A stretch of DNA of 64,000 nucleotides from Cellulomonas avistercoris (GTDB lineage: Bacteria > Actinomycetota > Actinomycetes > Actinomycetales > Cellulomonadaceae), in contig NZ_JACSQV010000002.1 in assembly GCF_014836445.1 (NCBI RefSeq), forward strand, positions 373,247 to 437,246, in the 5' to 3' direction. Positions within the stretch are counted from its first letter, which is position 1. Each line of letters starts with the position of its first letter. Made by a program: the position numbers and the translations under genes. Shown here piece after piece: positions 1-7,708 of this stretch. Below the pieces are notes generated by a model that made no database searches, was not told the origin of the DNA, and saw only the letters and a list, made by a program, of their open reading frames with translations.

Positions 1-31
1 CCCCCCGGGGGGGGGGCCTTCGTCACTGCTG

Positions 32-104
32 CGCGCCCGAAGGGACTCGAACCCCCAACCTTCTGATCCGTAGTCAGATGCTCTATCCATTGAGCTACGG
101 GCGC
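32..104 (-). tRNA. tRNA-Arg(ACG)
   Basis: A complete 73-nt cloverleaf reads on the minus strand. The acceptor stem GCGCCCG pairs with CGGGCGC, the T-arm carries GGTTCGAGTCC, and the anticodon loop CTACGGA gives anticodon ACG. CCA is not encoded. Just downstream, positions 1-20 form a C6/G10 block that could fold as a GC hairpin and may end the transcript, but no T-run is visible within the window. Confidence 0.96.
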
Positions 105-382
105 ACGACCCTTGCGGGCCGTCCAGAACGATACAGGCACAGCGCCCGGACCCAAAACGCGAACCGTGCGGCGTGGCCCACACCCGGTGCGGGCGCCGCA
201 CGTCGGCCCCCGCCGTACCGGCTGGTACGGGGCCGATCGGGCGGCGTTTCACCCGCTGACGATCGGCCGACCGGGTGGCATGTCACGACGAGCGGGCCGA
301 CGAGTGCACATGTGTGTCACGGTGACGGCCCGCCGCGGGTCCCGAGGCGTTCCCACACGTCATGCGCATGAAGGAGGGCACG
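105..382. other. intergenic region, no gene recognised
   Basis: This stretch lies between the 5' end of tRNA-Arg and the SUKH-like gene. Open frames here have no start with a ribosome binding site and no recognisable protein. It should hold the tRNA promoter on the minus strand and the promoter of the downstream plus-strand genes, but I see no strong -10/-35 pair. A strong Shine-Dalgarno AAGGAGGG ends near 378 and belongs to the small ORF that follows. Confidence 0.5.
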
Positions 383-478
383 GTGGTCGGTCGTCACGAC
401 CGCGGCGACGCCGTCACCGCCGGGGCGAGCGCACCCACGGGCGCGCCGGCTGTGACAGCCCCGGCGGCGGCCCGGTGA
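383..478 (+). CDS. possible 31-aa leader ORF coupled to the SUKH-like gene
   Basis: A GTG codon sits 4-5 nt after the strongest Shine-Dalgarno of this region (AAGGAGGG, 371-378). It opens a 31-codon frame starting MVGRHDRGDA and ending Ala-Ala-Ala-Arg before TGA. That TGA overlaps the GTG chosen for the next gene (GTGA at 475-478). The next gene has only a weak ribosome binding site of its own, so this small frame may be translated to couple its expression. I recognise no homologue. The alternative is that the Shine-Dalgarno serves a longer form of the SUKH-like protein that I could not place in frame. Confidence 0.35.
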   Translation: MVGRHDRGDAVTAGASAPTGAPAVTAPAAAR

Positions 479-1065
479 GCGCCCGCGAGGTGCACGACGC
501 GCTGCACGGGTGGGCTGCCCGGCTCGTCGGGCTGGGTGCGGTAGTCGTCACCCGCCTGCGGACCGGCCTCACGTGGACCGAGGCCGACCAGCTCGCGCAC
601 CGCCACGGGTACGACCTGACCGAGGAGGTCGCCGCGCTCTGGACCTGGCGCGACGGTGTGGGAGCGCGACCAGGCCGCGCACCGGCCCACCTCGCACCCG
701 GGCAGGAGTTCGCGTCGCTCGACGAGAGCCTGCGCCGGTCGCGCGAGTACCTCTCGGCGGCGCGGGCCGAGGAGCGTGCCGGGACGGCCCCGGTCACCGC
801 GTGGCAGCCGCACTGGGTCGTCGCGGTGCACGGGCACGCCACGCCGCTCGTCCTCGACGGGTCACGCCCCGGCCCGGACACGTTCCGGCACGACCCGCAG
901 GCCGACCCGCTGCTCGTCGCGCACTCCACGCTCCCCCAGCGCATCGCGCGCTGGCACGACATGCTCGACACGGGCACCTGGCGGGTCGCGCGCGACGGCA
1001 CGTGGGACGTCGACCTGTCCCACCTGACGCACGAGCCGCACGCGGCCCGCACCGAGGTGACCTAG
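475..1065 (+). CDS. SMI1/KNR4 (SUKH)-like protein
   Basis: The protein is about 196 aa and soluble, with no signal peptide. The first half has the SUKH pattern: a helical start rich in Trp and Leu, WTEADQLAHRHG, then LTEEVAALWTWRDGV, which matches the usual segment where SMI1/KNR4 proteins read 'LP.dy..ll..hNG'. The middle has a long DESLRRSREYLSAARAEER helix, and WRVARDG with DVD follows near the end. SUKH proteins are often immunity proteins against contact-dependent toxins, but many single copies are of unknown role and no toxin gene lies beside this one. The start was placed at the GTG overlapping the small upstream ORF, because everything upstream looks non-coding. Its stop shares the tetranucleotide CTAG with the stop of the convergent gene. 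Confidence 0.6.
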   Translation: MSAREVHDALHGWAARLVGLGAVVVTRLRTGLTWTEADQLAHRHGYDLTEEVAALWTWRDGVGARPGRAPAHLAPGQEFASLDESLRRSREYLSAARAEERAGTAPVTAWQPHWVVAVHGHATPLVLDGSRPGPDTFRHDPQADPLLVAHSTLPQRIARWHDMLDTGTWRVARDGTWDVDLSHLTHEPHAARTEVT

Positions 1066-3593
1066 CTCGGGCGCAGCCGCTCCGCCGGGACGACCTGCCA
1101 TGCCTGCGACTCGCTCCACCAGCGCAGCTGGATCGTCGCGTCGCCCTGGTTCTCGTAGTACTCGAGGCGGATCGGCACCGCCTGCCCGGCCGTCAGCACG
1201 ACCGTCCCGGTGTCGACGCGCTCCGCGTGGGCGGTCCACTGGTTGATGACGAGCCTGCCGTCGACCCAGAGGCGCACACCGTCGTCGCTGGTGGTCGCGA
1301 ACCTGTACATCTGCGAGTAGCGCGGCACGATCGAGCCCGTCCACCGCACCGAGAAGGTGTCGGCCCCGATACCGGCGACGGGGGCGCCGGCACCCCACCG
1401 GAAGGCCACGGTGGGGTCGATGCGCGTGACGCTCGTGCCGGTGAGGTCGCTGTTGTCGAAGTACGTGCCGCGCAGCCCGCGCTGGGTCGACGACGCCGTG
1501 AGCGTCGCCGTGAGGGTCGCCGCGCTCGCGGGGGTCCGCCACGTCCGGGTCGCGGACGTCGAGCCGTCGGACCACCGGTCGAGGACGTAGGCGACGCCCT
1601 GCGCGTCGGACTGCGCGGGCACGGCGAGCTGCAGGTCGAGGCCCGCCCACGACGTCACGGTCGTCGGGCCGGTGACCGTCTCGCCGTTGACGGTCAGCGT
1701 GCGGCCCGCGGGCGAGGTGCCCAGCGTGACGGCGACCTTGCGCGGCTGCAGGTCGCGCGTCACGGTCGTCTCGACGCCCTGCGCGTCGGTCGCGGTGAGG
1801 CTGACGCGCAGGTAGCTGTTGGCGGCCGCGGCGAGGTCCTCGGGGCCCGGAGCCGTGAAGCTCGTGCCCGTCCCGGTGACCGGGCCCAGGAACGGGTGGG
1901 TGTGCGCGTCGTGGACGCGCACGACGGTCCAGCTCAGGCTCGCGCCGGGCAGCGTGCCGTCCTGCGCGTCGGTCGCCGAGCCCGTCAGGCGGATCGTGTC
2001 GCCGACCGTGAACGTGGCCCCCGCCGCGGGCGACGTGAGCGTCACGACGGGTGCGGTGTTGCCCGAGCTGATGCGGACGGTGACCGGGGACGACGTCGCG
2101 CCCGCCGCGTCACGGACCCGCAGCGTCGCGGTCCACGACCCGGCGGCGTACGTGTGCCGGACGGTCGGGGTCGTCGTGGTCGCGTCGGCAGCGCCGTCGC
2201 CGAAGCTCCACAGGTACGTCAGCGCGCCGCCGTCGGGGTCGGCGCTGCCGGAGCCGTCGAGCGTCGTGGCCAGCGGCGCCGCGCCGGTCGCCGGGCTCGC
2301 GGTCACCACTGCCGTCGGCGGCCGGTTCTCGGTGCCCGTGTAGGCGATGCGCCGCACCTCGCCGCCGTTCGCGTACGTCGTGTAGTACAGCGCCTGGCTA
2401 CCGGCGTACGGACCGAACTCGAGGTGGACGGCCCCGCCGAGGCCCGTCGCGAGGTTGGTGCGCGTGCCGTCCGACAGCATCATGATCCGGCCGCACACGT
2501 AGTCGGCGAACAGGTAGGCGTCGTCGTACGCGGCCGGCCACACCCCGTGCGGCACGAACGCCCCTCCCGTGATCGAGCCGCAGCCGGTCGAGCGCGTGTA
2601 GTCGTGGATCGGGTCGGTCATGCCCGCCGGCAGCGGCGCGCCGCAGCTCGACGCGGACCCCGTCTGTGCGCAGTGCCCCTCGCGCACCGGCCAGCCGTAG
2701 TCCGCACCGGCGGTCCCGAGGTCGATCTCCTCCCACGCGTTCTGGCCCACGTCGTTGACGTGGAACACGGTGCCCGCGGCGTCGGGGTCGAACGCGAACC
2801 GGAACGGGTTGCGCAGACCCCACGCGAAGGTCTCCTGGCAGATGGTCCCCGCGGGGGCCGGGGCCAGCCGGCAGCTCGCTGTCCCGGACCCCGTGAACGG
2901 GTTGCCGGGCGCCGGGGCACCCGTGGTCCGGACCACGCGCAGCACCTTGCCGTTGAGCACGTTGCGGTCGCGCGACGCGTCGTTGCTGCCCGCGCAGCCA
3001 CTGTCGCCCGCGTAGTCGCAGCCGCCGTCGCCCGTCGTGACGTACAGGTAGCCGTCCTTGCCGACGTGCAGGTCACCGGCGTTGTGGTTGCCCTCGGAGG
3101 AGTAGATGCCGTCGAGCAGGATCGTCTCGCTCGCCAGGTCCACGGTGTTGTCGTCGCCGAGCACGAAGCGTGAGACGCGGTTGGTCGGGGCACCTGCGGG
3201 GTTGGCGCGCTGGCTCGTCGGGCACGACGTGCTCGTGCCGCGCGCCGTGTAGAACACGTAGATCGCGCGGGTCGCGGGGTCGGGGTCGACCGCGACGCCG
3301 AGCAGGCCGCGCTCCGCGTTGGTGCACAGCCGGCCCGTCAGGTCCAGGGCGGGGGTCGAGAGCAGCGTGCCGGCCGCGGTGCGCACGCGCAGCCGCCCCG
3401 CCTGCTGCGCCACGAGCATGCGCCCGTCCGCGGTGAACGCGATCGCCGTCGGGTTGTCGACGTCCGCGACGAGTGCGTCCGTGAACCCGCTGGGCACCGT
3501 GGCGCCGAGGGCCGGTGGCGACGCCACCACCGTCAGACCCGCGACCGCGAGCGCACCCACCACGACCTGCACGACCTGACGCATGCCACGCAT
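1062..3593 (-). CDS. secreted glucose/sorbosone dehydrogenase-like protein with PKD and PA14 domains
   Basis: The 843-aa protein begins with a Sec signal peptide (MRGMRQVVQVVVGALAVAGL, then an Ala-rich cleavage area near ALGA). Residues about 35-415 form a GSDH/SorbDH six-bladed propeller (NPTAIAFTADGRMLVAQQ, GLLGVAVDPD, GNHNAGDLHVGKDGYLYVTTGDGG, WGLRNPFRFAFDP, GGAFVPHG). About 420-515 is a PKD domain (WSFGDG, HTYAAG). A second Ig-like region follows, and about 700-843 is a PA14 domain (DDGVRLWVDG, RLEYYENQGDATIQL). Homologous propellers oxidise sugars with PQQ; PA14 and PKD usually bind carbohydrate, so an extracellular sugar-oxidising enzyme is likely. The ATG at 3593 was chosen over one 60 nt upstream because it follows AGGGGG and starts the signal peptide. 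It is convergent with the SUKH-like gene. Confidence 0.9.
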   Translation of the reverse strand: MRGMRQVVQVVVGALAVAGLTVVASPPALGATVPSGFTDALVADVDNPTAIAFTADGRMLVAQQAGRLRVRTAAGTLLSTPALDLTGRLCTNAERGLLGVAVDPDPATRAIYVFYTARGTSTSCPTSQRANPAGAPTNRVSRFVLGDDNTVDLASETILLDGIYSSEGNHNAGDLHVGKDGYLYVTTGDGGCDYAGDSGCAGSNDASRDRNVLNGKVLRVVRTTGAPAPGNPFTGSGTASCRLAPAPAGTICQETFAWGLRNPFRFAFDPDAAGTVFHVNDVGQNAWEEIDLGTAGADYGWPVREGHCAQTGSASSCGAPLPAGMTDPIHDYTRSTGCGSITGGAFVPHGVWPAAYDDAYLFADYVCGRIMMLSDGTRTNLATGLGGAVHLEFGPYAGSQALYYTTYANGGEVRRIAYTGTENRPPTAVVTASPATGAAPLATTLDGSGSADPDGGALTYLWSFGDGAADATTTTPTVRHTYAAGSWTATLRVRDAAGATSSPVTVRISSGNTAPVVTLTSPAAGATFTVGDTIRLTGSATDAQDGTLPGASLSWTVVRVHDAHTHPFLGPVTGTGTSFTAPGPEDLAAAANSYLRVSLTATDAQGVETTVTRDLQPRKVAVTLGTSPAGRTLTVNGETVTGPTTVTSWAGLDLQLAVPAQSDAQGVAYVLDRWSDGSTSATRTWRTPASAATLTATLTASSTQRGLRGTYFDNSDLTGTSVTRIDPTVAFRWGAGAPVAGIGADTFSVRWTGSIVPRYSQMYRFATTSDDGVRLWVDGRLVINQWTAHAERVDTGTVVLTAGQAVPIRLEYYENQGDATIQLRWWSESQAWQVVPAERLRPS

Positions 3594-3721
3594 CGCGACC
3601 CCCTGTCCTCGTCGACGTGCGACGAGCATGTCGGCAGAGCAGTCCGGACGCAACGGGGCGAAGCGGACGTCCCGTCGGTGCGGCGGGCCCCGCGCGGGCG
3701 GGACCCTGCGACGCTGGCCCC

Positions 3722-4123
3722 GTGCCGCCTGCCGACCTGCGCGTCCGCTTCGACGTGGACGACGCCGCCCTGACCGCCCTGCACGCCCGCGCGTTCGGCG
3801 CCGCCGTTCCCGAGGACGTCACGCCGTGGGCCGCGCGCCTCGACCGCCACAGCGTGACGTGGGTGGGGGCCTTCGCGGACGACGCGCTCGTCGGCTTCGT
3901 CCACGCCTGCTGGGACGGCGGCGCGCACGCGTTCCTGCTGGACGCCGTCGTCGACCCCGCGCACCAGGGCGTCGGGACCGGGCGACGGCTCGTGGAACGG
4001 CTCGTCGTGGAAGTGCGCGCCGCGGGGTGCGCGTGGCTGCACGTCGACTTCGAGCCGCACCTCGAGGGGTTCTACCGTGCGTGCGGGTTCGCGCCGACGG
4101 CGGCGGGGCTCCTGCGGCTGTGA
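3722..4123 (+). CDS. GNAT family N-acetyltransferase
   Basis: The 133-aa protein is a single compact GNAT fold. VGAFADDALVGFVHACWDGG forms the central strands, AFLLDAVVDPAHQGVGTGRRL is the acetyl-CoA-binding motif A (pattern Q-x-x-G-x-G/T, here QGVGTG), and LHVDFEPHLEGFYRACGF is the usual C-terminal strand-helix. The acceptor substrate cannot be read from the sequence. The GTG start follows the divergent dehydrogenase gene by 128 nt, a region that must hold both promoters. A strong bidirectional hairpin follows the stop. Confidence 0.85.
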   Translation: MPPADLRVRFDVDDAALTALHARAFGAAVPEDVTPWAARLDRHSVTWVGAFADDALVGFVHACWDGGAHAFLLDAVVDPAHQGVGTGRRLVERLVVEVRAAGCAWLHVDFEPHLEGFYRACGFAPTAAGLLRL

Positions 4124-4142
4124 GCCGCTGCGGCCGGGAACG

Positions 4143-4176
4143 ACGAAGGCCCGGTCCGCGTGGACCGGGCCTTCGT
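4143..4176. terminator. bidirectional intrinsic-type hairpin
   Basis: ACGAAGGCCCGGTCC and GGACCGGGCCTTCGT form a perfect 15-bp stem with a 4-nt loop. It lies between the plus-strand acetyltransferase gene and the minus-strand tRNA-Ser(GCT) and can stop transcription from both sides. There is only a short T-rich tail. Confidence 0.8.
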
Positions 4177-4180
4177 GCTG

Positions 4181-4270
4181 CGGAGACGGTGGGATTTGAA
4201 CCCACGGAAGGGTTGACCCCTTCACGGCCTTAGCAGGGCCGCGCACTAGACCTGGCTATGCGACGTCTCC
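4181..4270 (-). tRNA. tRNA-Ser(GCT)
   Basis: A 90-nt class II tRNA on the minus strand. The acceptor is GGAGACG/CGTCTCC, the anticodon stem CGGCC/GGCCG encloses loop CTGCTAA (anticodon GCT), and a long variable arm (AAGGGGTCAACCCTT) precedes the T-arm GGGTTCAAATCCC. CCA is not encoded. A possible promoter -10 (TACCCT) lies in the 50-nt gap to the exporter gene upstream. Confidence 0.96.
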
Positions 4271-4320
4271 AGGACGTTGCACAGGGTACCGGGCGCCCGT
4301 CCTGCGACCAAAAGGTGAGG

Positions 4321-5610
4321 TCAGTGCTCGAAGCCCCACTCGCGGTCGGTGCACATGCGCGCCACCGCGAGCCCCACCGCGAGCGCCGTGACGACCAGCG
4401 CCGCGGACACCCCGTAGGTCAGCGCCTGCGTCACGTCACCGTTGCTGAGGTAGTACACGGCCCGGTACGCGGGCACGCCGGGGACCATGATCGTCACTGC
4501 CGGCACGGACACCGTGATGCGCGGGATGTTGAGGCGCGGCGCGATGAACGCGGCGAGGATCCCCACGAGGAAGGCGGCGCACGCGGCGGCCGCCTGCGGC
4601 GGCCAGTCGAGCACGAGGACCGCCTCGATCCGCAGCAGGTTGGGCAGCGTCGCGACGCTCGCGGCGACCAGCGCCATGCGCCACGGGCTGTTGAACATGA
4701 GCGCGAACCCCAGGACACCGACGAACGAGGCCAGCAGCCGCAGCGCCGTCATCACCCCGGGGTCCAGCGCGAGCTCACGCGGCGGGTCCGGGCTGAGCCC
4801 GACGACGATCGACACGGCCCACACCGCAAACGCGGCCGACACGAAGATCATGAGCGCCCAGGTCAGGCGCGCGACGCCGGCCGAGAAGTCGAGCCGGGCC
4901 AGGTCGAGCGCACCCGTGGCCAGCGGGAACCCGGGGACGAGGAACAGCGCGGCGGCCACGTACCCGGCCTCGTGGAGGCCGCCCGTCAGTCCCAGCGCGT
5001 GCAGGGCCTGCACGAAGCCCAGGTAGGACAGGCTCGCGAGGGTCGCGGCCAGCATGGTGACGCCGAACTGGTTGAAACCGCGGTGCAGCATGACCCGGCG
5101 CAGCGCCTGGCCGAGCGCCGCACCGACGAACGCCCCCGCGACCTCGATCGGGCCCCCGTTGTTGAGGAACGCGAAGGCCGCGCACGCGATCGCGGCCCAC
5201 AGCGCGTTGAGCGCGACGGGATACAGCGGCGGCTTGGCGGCGATCCGGTCGATCTCGGTGGTGAGGTCGTCGACCGTGACGGGAGCACGCGCCTCGACGC
5301 GCTGGGCCAACAGCTCCAGCTCCGCCAGCCGGTCGGTGTTGACGCCCACCGTGCGGACCTCGGTGACCTCGGTGCGGAAGGACCGGCCACGGTGCGAGGT
5401 CGTCGTGATCTCGGTGAGCGTGACGTGCGCCTGGTGCCGGTCGATGCCGAGGGCCCGCGCGACGCGCGCCATCGACGCCTTCACGCGGTACGACCCCGTC
5501 CCGGCCGCGAGGCTGAGCCGCCCGACGCGCAGCACCGCCCCCGAGCGGCGGATCAGCTCGAGCTCGTCGTCGTCGGGTTCTGTCGGCACGGGGACATCAT
5601 GACCGGACAC
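4321..5610 (-). CDS. ThrE-type threonine/serine exporter
   Basis: The 429-aa protein has a cytoplasmic N-terminal domain of about 130 residues with the ThrE family pattern (GAGTGSYRVKASMARVARALG-like: AAGTGSYRVKASM, VTLTEITTTSHRG). About ten membrane helices follow (ALWAAIACAAFAFLNNGG, GFNQFGVTMLAATLASLSYLG, ALFLVPGFPLATGALDLARLDF, LLASFVGVLGFALMF, ITVSVPAVTIMVPGVPAYRAVYYLS). This matches one-piece ThrE, with DUF1212 and the small partner domain fused, which exports L-threonine and L-serine in Corynebacterium. The gene stands alone, just upstream of the tRNA-Ser gene on the same strand. The Val-Pro-Gly pairs in the last third are conserved in the family. Confidence 0.88.
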   Translation of the reverse strand: MSGHDVPVPTEPDDDELELIRRSGAVLRVGRLSLAAGTGSYRVKASMARVARALGIDRHQAHVTLTEITTTSHRGRSFRTEVTEVRTVGVNTDRLAELELLAQRVEARAPVTVDDLTTEIDRIAAKPPLYPVALNALWAAIACAAFAFLNNGGPIEVAGAFVGAALGQALRRVMLHRGFNQFGVTMLAATLASLSYLGFVQALHALGLTGGLHEAGYVAAALFLVPGFPLATGALDLARLDFSAGVARLTWALMIFVSAAFAVWAVSIVVGLSPDPPRELALDPGVMTALRLLASFVGVLGFALMFNSPWRMALVAASVATLPNLLRIEAVLVLDWPPQAAAACAAFLVGILAAFIAPRLNIPRITVSVPAVTIMVPGVPAYRAVYYLSNGDVTQALTYGVSAALVVTALAVGLAVARMCTDREWGFEH

Positions 5611-5702
5611 CGCGGGCGGCCGCGGGACCTCCGGCCCGGTGCGAGGCGCGGACCAGGGGCGTCCGGACGCCCGTGGGCGCCGGCGGGTGGAGCGGGCGAC
5701 GC

Positions 5703-6803
5703 TCAGGGCAGCTCGTCGGACGCGCGTCGCTCCTGGTCACGCGCGCGGTCGGCGGCCTTCGTCGCGCGATCGAGCTCGCGCGCGGCGGCGCGGACCGCCT
5801 TCTCGTGCTCACGGGCACGAGCGCGTGCGGCAACGAGCGTCTCGTCGACCCGGGGCAGGGCGGCGCGGGCGTCGGCCAGCCGACGACGCACGTCGGCCAG
5901 CGCCCGGACGAGCTCCTCCTCGGCGGCGTACGCCTGCGCGGACGTCGTCTCCGCGTCCTCGAGCGCGGCGACCGCCTGCTGCTCGGCCGCCGCGGTGTCC
6001 TCGTGGCGCGTGCGCGCCCGCTCGAGGTCGGCCTCCGCCGCCTCACGTGCGGCGACGGCCTGCTCGTGGCGGCGGCGCAGGCGCTCGCGCTCCTTCTCTC
6101 GGCGTTCGTGCTCACGCGTCTGCGCGGCCGAGGCCCCGTCCGACGCGCCGTCCGACGTGCGGGCCGTGCGGTGCGCCCGCTCCGGGCCGCCGTCCCGCGC
6201 ACGCGGTCGCGCAGCCGCCCCGCCCGCGCCTCCCCGTCCGGACGCGCGCTCCTCGCGCCCCGTGGACCGTGCAGCGTTGCCGCCGGATTCCGGCAGCACC
6301 GCCTCACGGTCGTCCGGGACGGCGGGTGCGGCACCGAACCCGACGTGCTCGGTGCCGTGCGTGAGCGTGCCGGCCGCGACCGCGTCGGCGACGCCCGGGT
6401 CCGCGAGCGCGGCCGTCAGCGTGTGCTCGACCTCCTGGGCCGCGGCCGTCGACAGCTTCTGGCCGCCGTCGGCCGCGAGCCGTCGCGCGCGGGCGACGAG
6501 CCCGGAGACGAGCGCCCGACGCTGCTTGCCGAGCTCACGCAGGGCCGGCCCGTCGAGGGTCCGCTCGGCGTCCCGCATGCCCTCGCCGAGGTCGCGCAGC
6601 GCGTCGGCGAGCGAGGGGTCGTCCCGGACCAGCACGTTCACGGCCCACGCGGCCACCGTCGGCTTGCGCAGCGACGCGATCCGCCCGGCGACCTCCCTGT
6701 CCTTGGCCGCCTTGGCGGCGCGCACGGCGGCGTCACGGCGCGCGACGAAGTCGTCGAGCGTCCCGCCGTAGAGCTCGTCGACGACGTCGTCCAGGGAGGT
6801 CAC
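5703..6803 (-). CDS. conserved actinobacterial coiled-coil protein of unknown function
   Basis: About 366 aa. Residues 1-150 form a globular helical domain (DDVVDELYGGTLDDFVARRD, RIASLRKPTVAAWAVNVL, LRELGKQRRALVSGLVARAR). A Gly/Ala/Arg linker at about 180-235 is probably disordered, and residues 240-366 are a long charged coiled coil full of Glu-Arg-Arg-Ala heptads (EHERREKERERLRRRHEQ, LADVRRRLADARAAL). I know the N-terminal pattern 'LRRPTVAAWxVN' from many actinobacterial hypothetical proteins, but no function is established. The GTG at 6803 was chosen because the frame upstream is Arg/Pro-rich non-coding sequence running through an inverted repeat. Confidence 0.7.
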   Translation of the reverse strand: MTSLDDVVDELYGGTLDDFVARRDAAVRAAKAAKDREVAGRIASLRKPTVAAWAVNVLVRDDPSLADALRDLGEGMRDAERTLDGPALRELGKQRRALVSGLVARARRLAADGGQKLSTAAAQEVEHTLTAALADPGVADAVAAGTLTHGTEHVGFGAAPAVPDDREAVLPESGGNAARSTGREERASGRGGAGGAAARPRARDGGPERAHRTARTSDGASDGASAAQTREHERREKERERLRRRHEQAVAAREAAEADLERARTRHEDTAAAEQQAVAALEDAETTSAQAYAAEEELVRALADVRRRLADARAALPRVDETLVAARARAREHEKAVRAAARELDRATKAADRARDQERRASDELP

Positions 6804-6889
6804 CGCCCCAGCCTGCCGCGCGTCGCGCCGCGGCGCCCCCGACCCGCCCGACGCGCACCGGGTCGCTCTCCCCACCGGAGCGCAGAACT

Positions 6890-6952
6890 GGATCGCTCTC
6901 TCACCCCCAGGAGGACGAGGGTCACCCCCCATGTGGTGCGAGAGAGCGATCC
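6890..6952. repeat. 13-bp perfect inverted repeat with 37-nt spacer
   Basis: GGATCGCTCTCTC at 6890-6902 is repeated in inverse orientation as GAGAGAGCGATCC at 6940-6952. A weaker direct copy (GGTCGCTCTCC) sits at 6860. The element lies between two minus-strand genes, downstream of the 102-aa gene and upstream of the coiled-coil gene. It could be a terminator-like structure, an mRNA processing hairpin or a bipartite operator for the coiled-coil gene. Confidence 0.6.
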
Positions 6953-6961
6953 GGTCGCAGG

Positions 6962-7270
6962 TCAGTCCTGGCGGCGGCGGGCGCCTGCCGGGTACCACCG
7001 GTTGCCGTAGCGGCGCGTCAGGTGGCCGTCGGTCGTCTCGGCGAGCTCGTCGAGGCGCTCGATCACGGCCCACCCGATGCGCCGCGCGACCGTGTCGTCC
7101 GCCGCCTCGAACCGCACGGTGACGCGTGCGCGGCCCCGGACCACGCCGACGTCGAACGCCTCGACCGTGGTCAGCGCGCGGGCCGCGGCCACCGCCTCGG
7201 GGAGCACGTCGGGGGCCGCCGTCCCGGGACGCAGCAGCCCGACGGACGCCGTCACGCGGTACGACGGCAC
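6962..7270 (-). CDS. small conserved hypothetical protein
   Basis: The 102-aa protein has a beta-alpha-beta pattern (SYRVTASVGLLRPGTAAPDVL, VRGRARVTVRFEAADDTVARRIGWAVIERLDELA) and a basic tail ending GNRWYPAGARRRQD. It has no signal peptide or membrane segment. Its GTG starts 1 nt after the stop of the Nudix gene (TGACGTG), so the two are translationally coupled. I do not recognise a named family; alternating hydrophobic strands followed by a long helix suggest a ferredoxin-like or ACT-like small domain. The inverted repeat 10 nt past its stop may end the operon. Confidence 0.65.
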   Translation of the reverse strand: MPSYRVTASVGLLRPGTAAPDVLPEAVAAARALTTVEAFDVGVVRGRARVTVRFEAADDTVARRIGWAVIERLDELAETTDGHLTRRYGNRWYPAGARRRQD

Positions 7271-7271
7271 G

Positions 7272-7697
7272 TCAGTCCCGCACGGCCAGCCCGGCGAACC
7301 GGCGCGCGACGTCGACCAGGCCGACGTGCTGCAGGTCGTCCACCTCGTCGAGGGGCACCCAGGCCGCCTGGTCCGTGGAGCCGTCGACCTCGTCGGCCAG
7401 CTCGCCGCCGACGACGTGCGCGCGGTAGACGATCCGCAGCGCCTGCAGGTCGGGGCCGGGGACGATGCGCCCCTCACCCGGCACGACGAGCGAGTCGACG
7501 CCCAGCAGGGCATCGACCTCGACGTCGTAGCCGGTCTCCTCGCGGACCTCGCGCACCGCGGCGCGCTCGGGGTGCTCACCGGGCTCGATGCCACCCCCGG
7601 GCATGGTCCACCCCGACCGGCCGCCCTCCGCCCAGTGGGCGAGCAGCAGACGCCCCTGGTCGACGACGACGGCGTACGCAGCGACCCGGAGCTCCAC
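7272..7697 (-). CDS. Nudix hydrolase
   Basis: The 141-aa protein is a single Nudix domain. The catalytic box reads GGGIEPGEHPERAAVREVRE followed by ETGY, matching GX5EX7REUXEEXGU with all acidic metal ligands present. The N-terminal strand AYAVVVDQGRLLLAHW and the segment SGWTMPGGG are typical of the MutT/ADP-ribose pyrophosphatase group. The exact nucleotide substrate cannot be told. The start is a GTG with few options around it. It is the first gene of a two-gene unit with the 102-aa protein and lies 11 nt from the stop of the next upstream gene. Confidence 0.92.
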   Translation of the reverse strand: MELRVAAYAVVVDQGRLLLAHWAEGGRSGWTMPGGGIEPGEHPERAAVREVREETGYDVEVDALLGVDSLVVPGEGRIVPGPDLQALRIVYRAHVVGGELADEVDGSTDQAAWVPLDEVDDLQHVGLVDVARRFAGLAVRD

Positions 7698-7708
7698 GGG
7701 TCACGACG

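Noticed and set aside
510..3173. A very long open frame on the plus strand opposite the sugar dehydrogenase gene
   Set aside because: It is Arg/Ala/Gly-rich with no domain and exists only because high GC content removes stop codons; the minus-strand gene has clear domains and a signal peptide.
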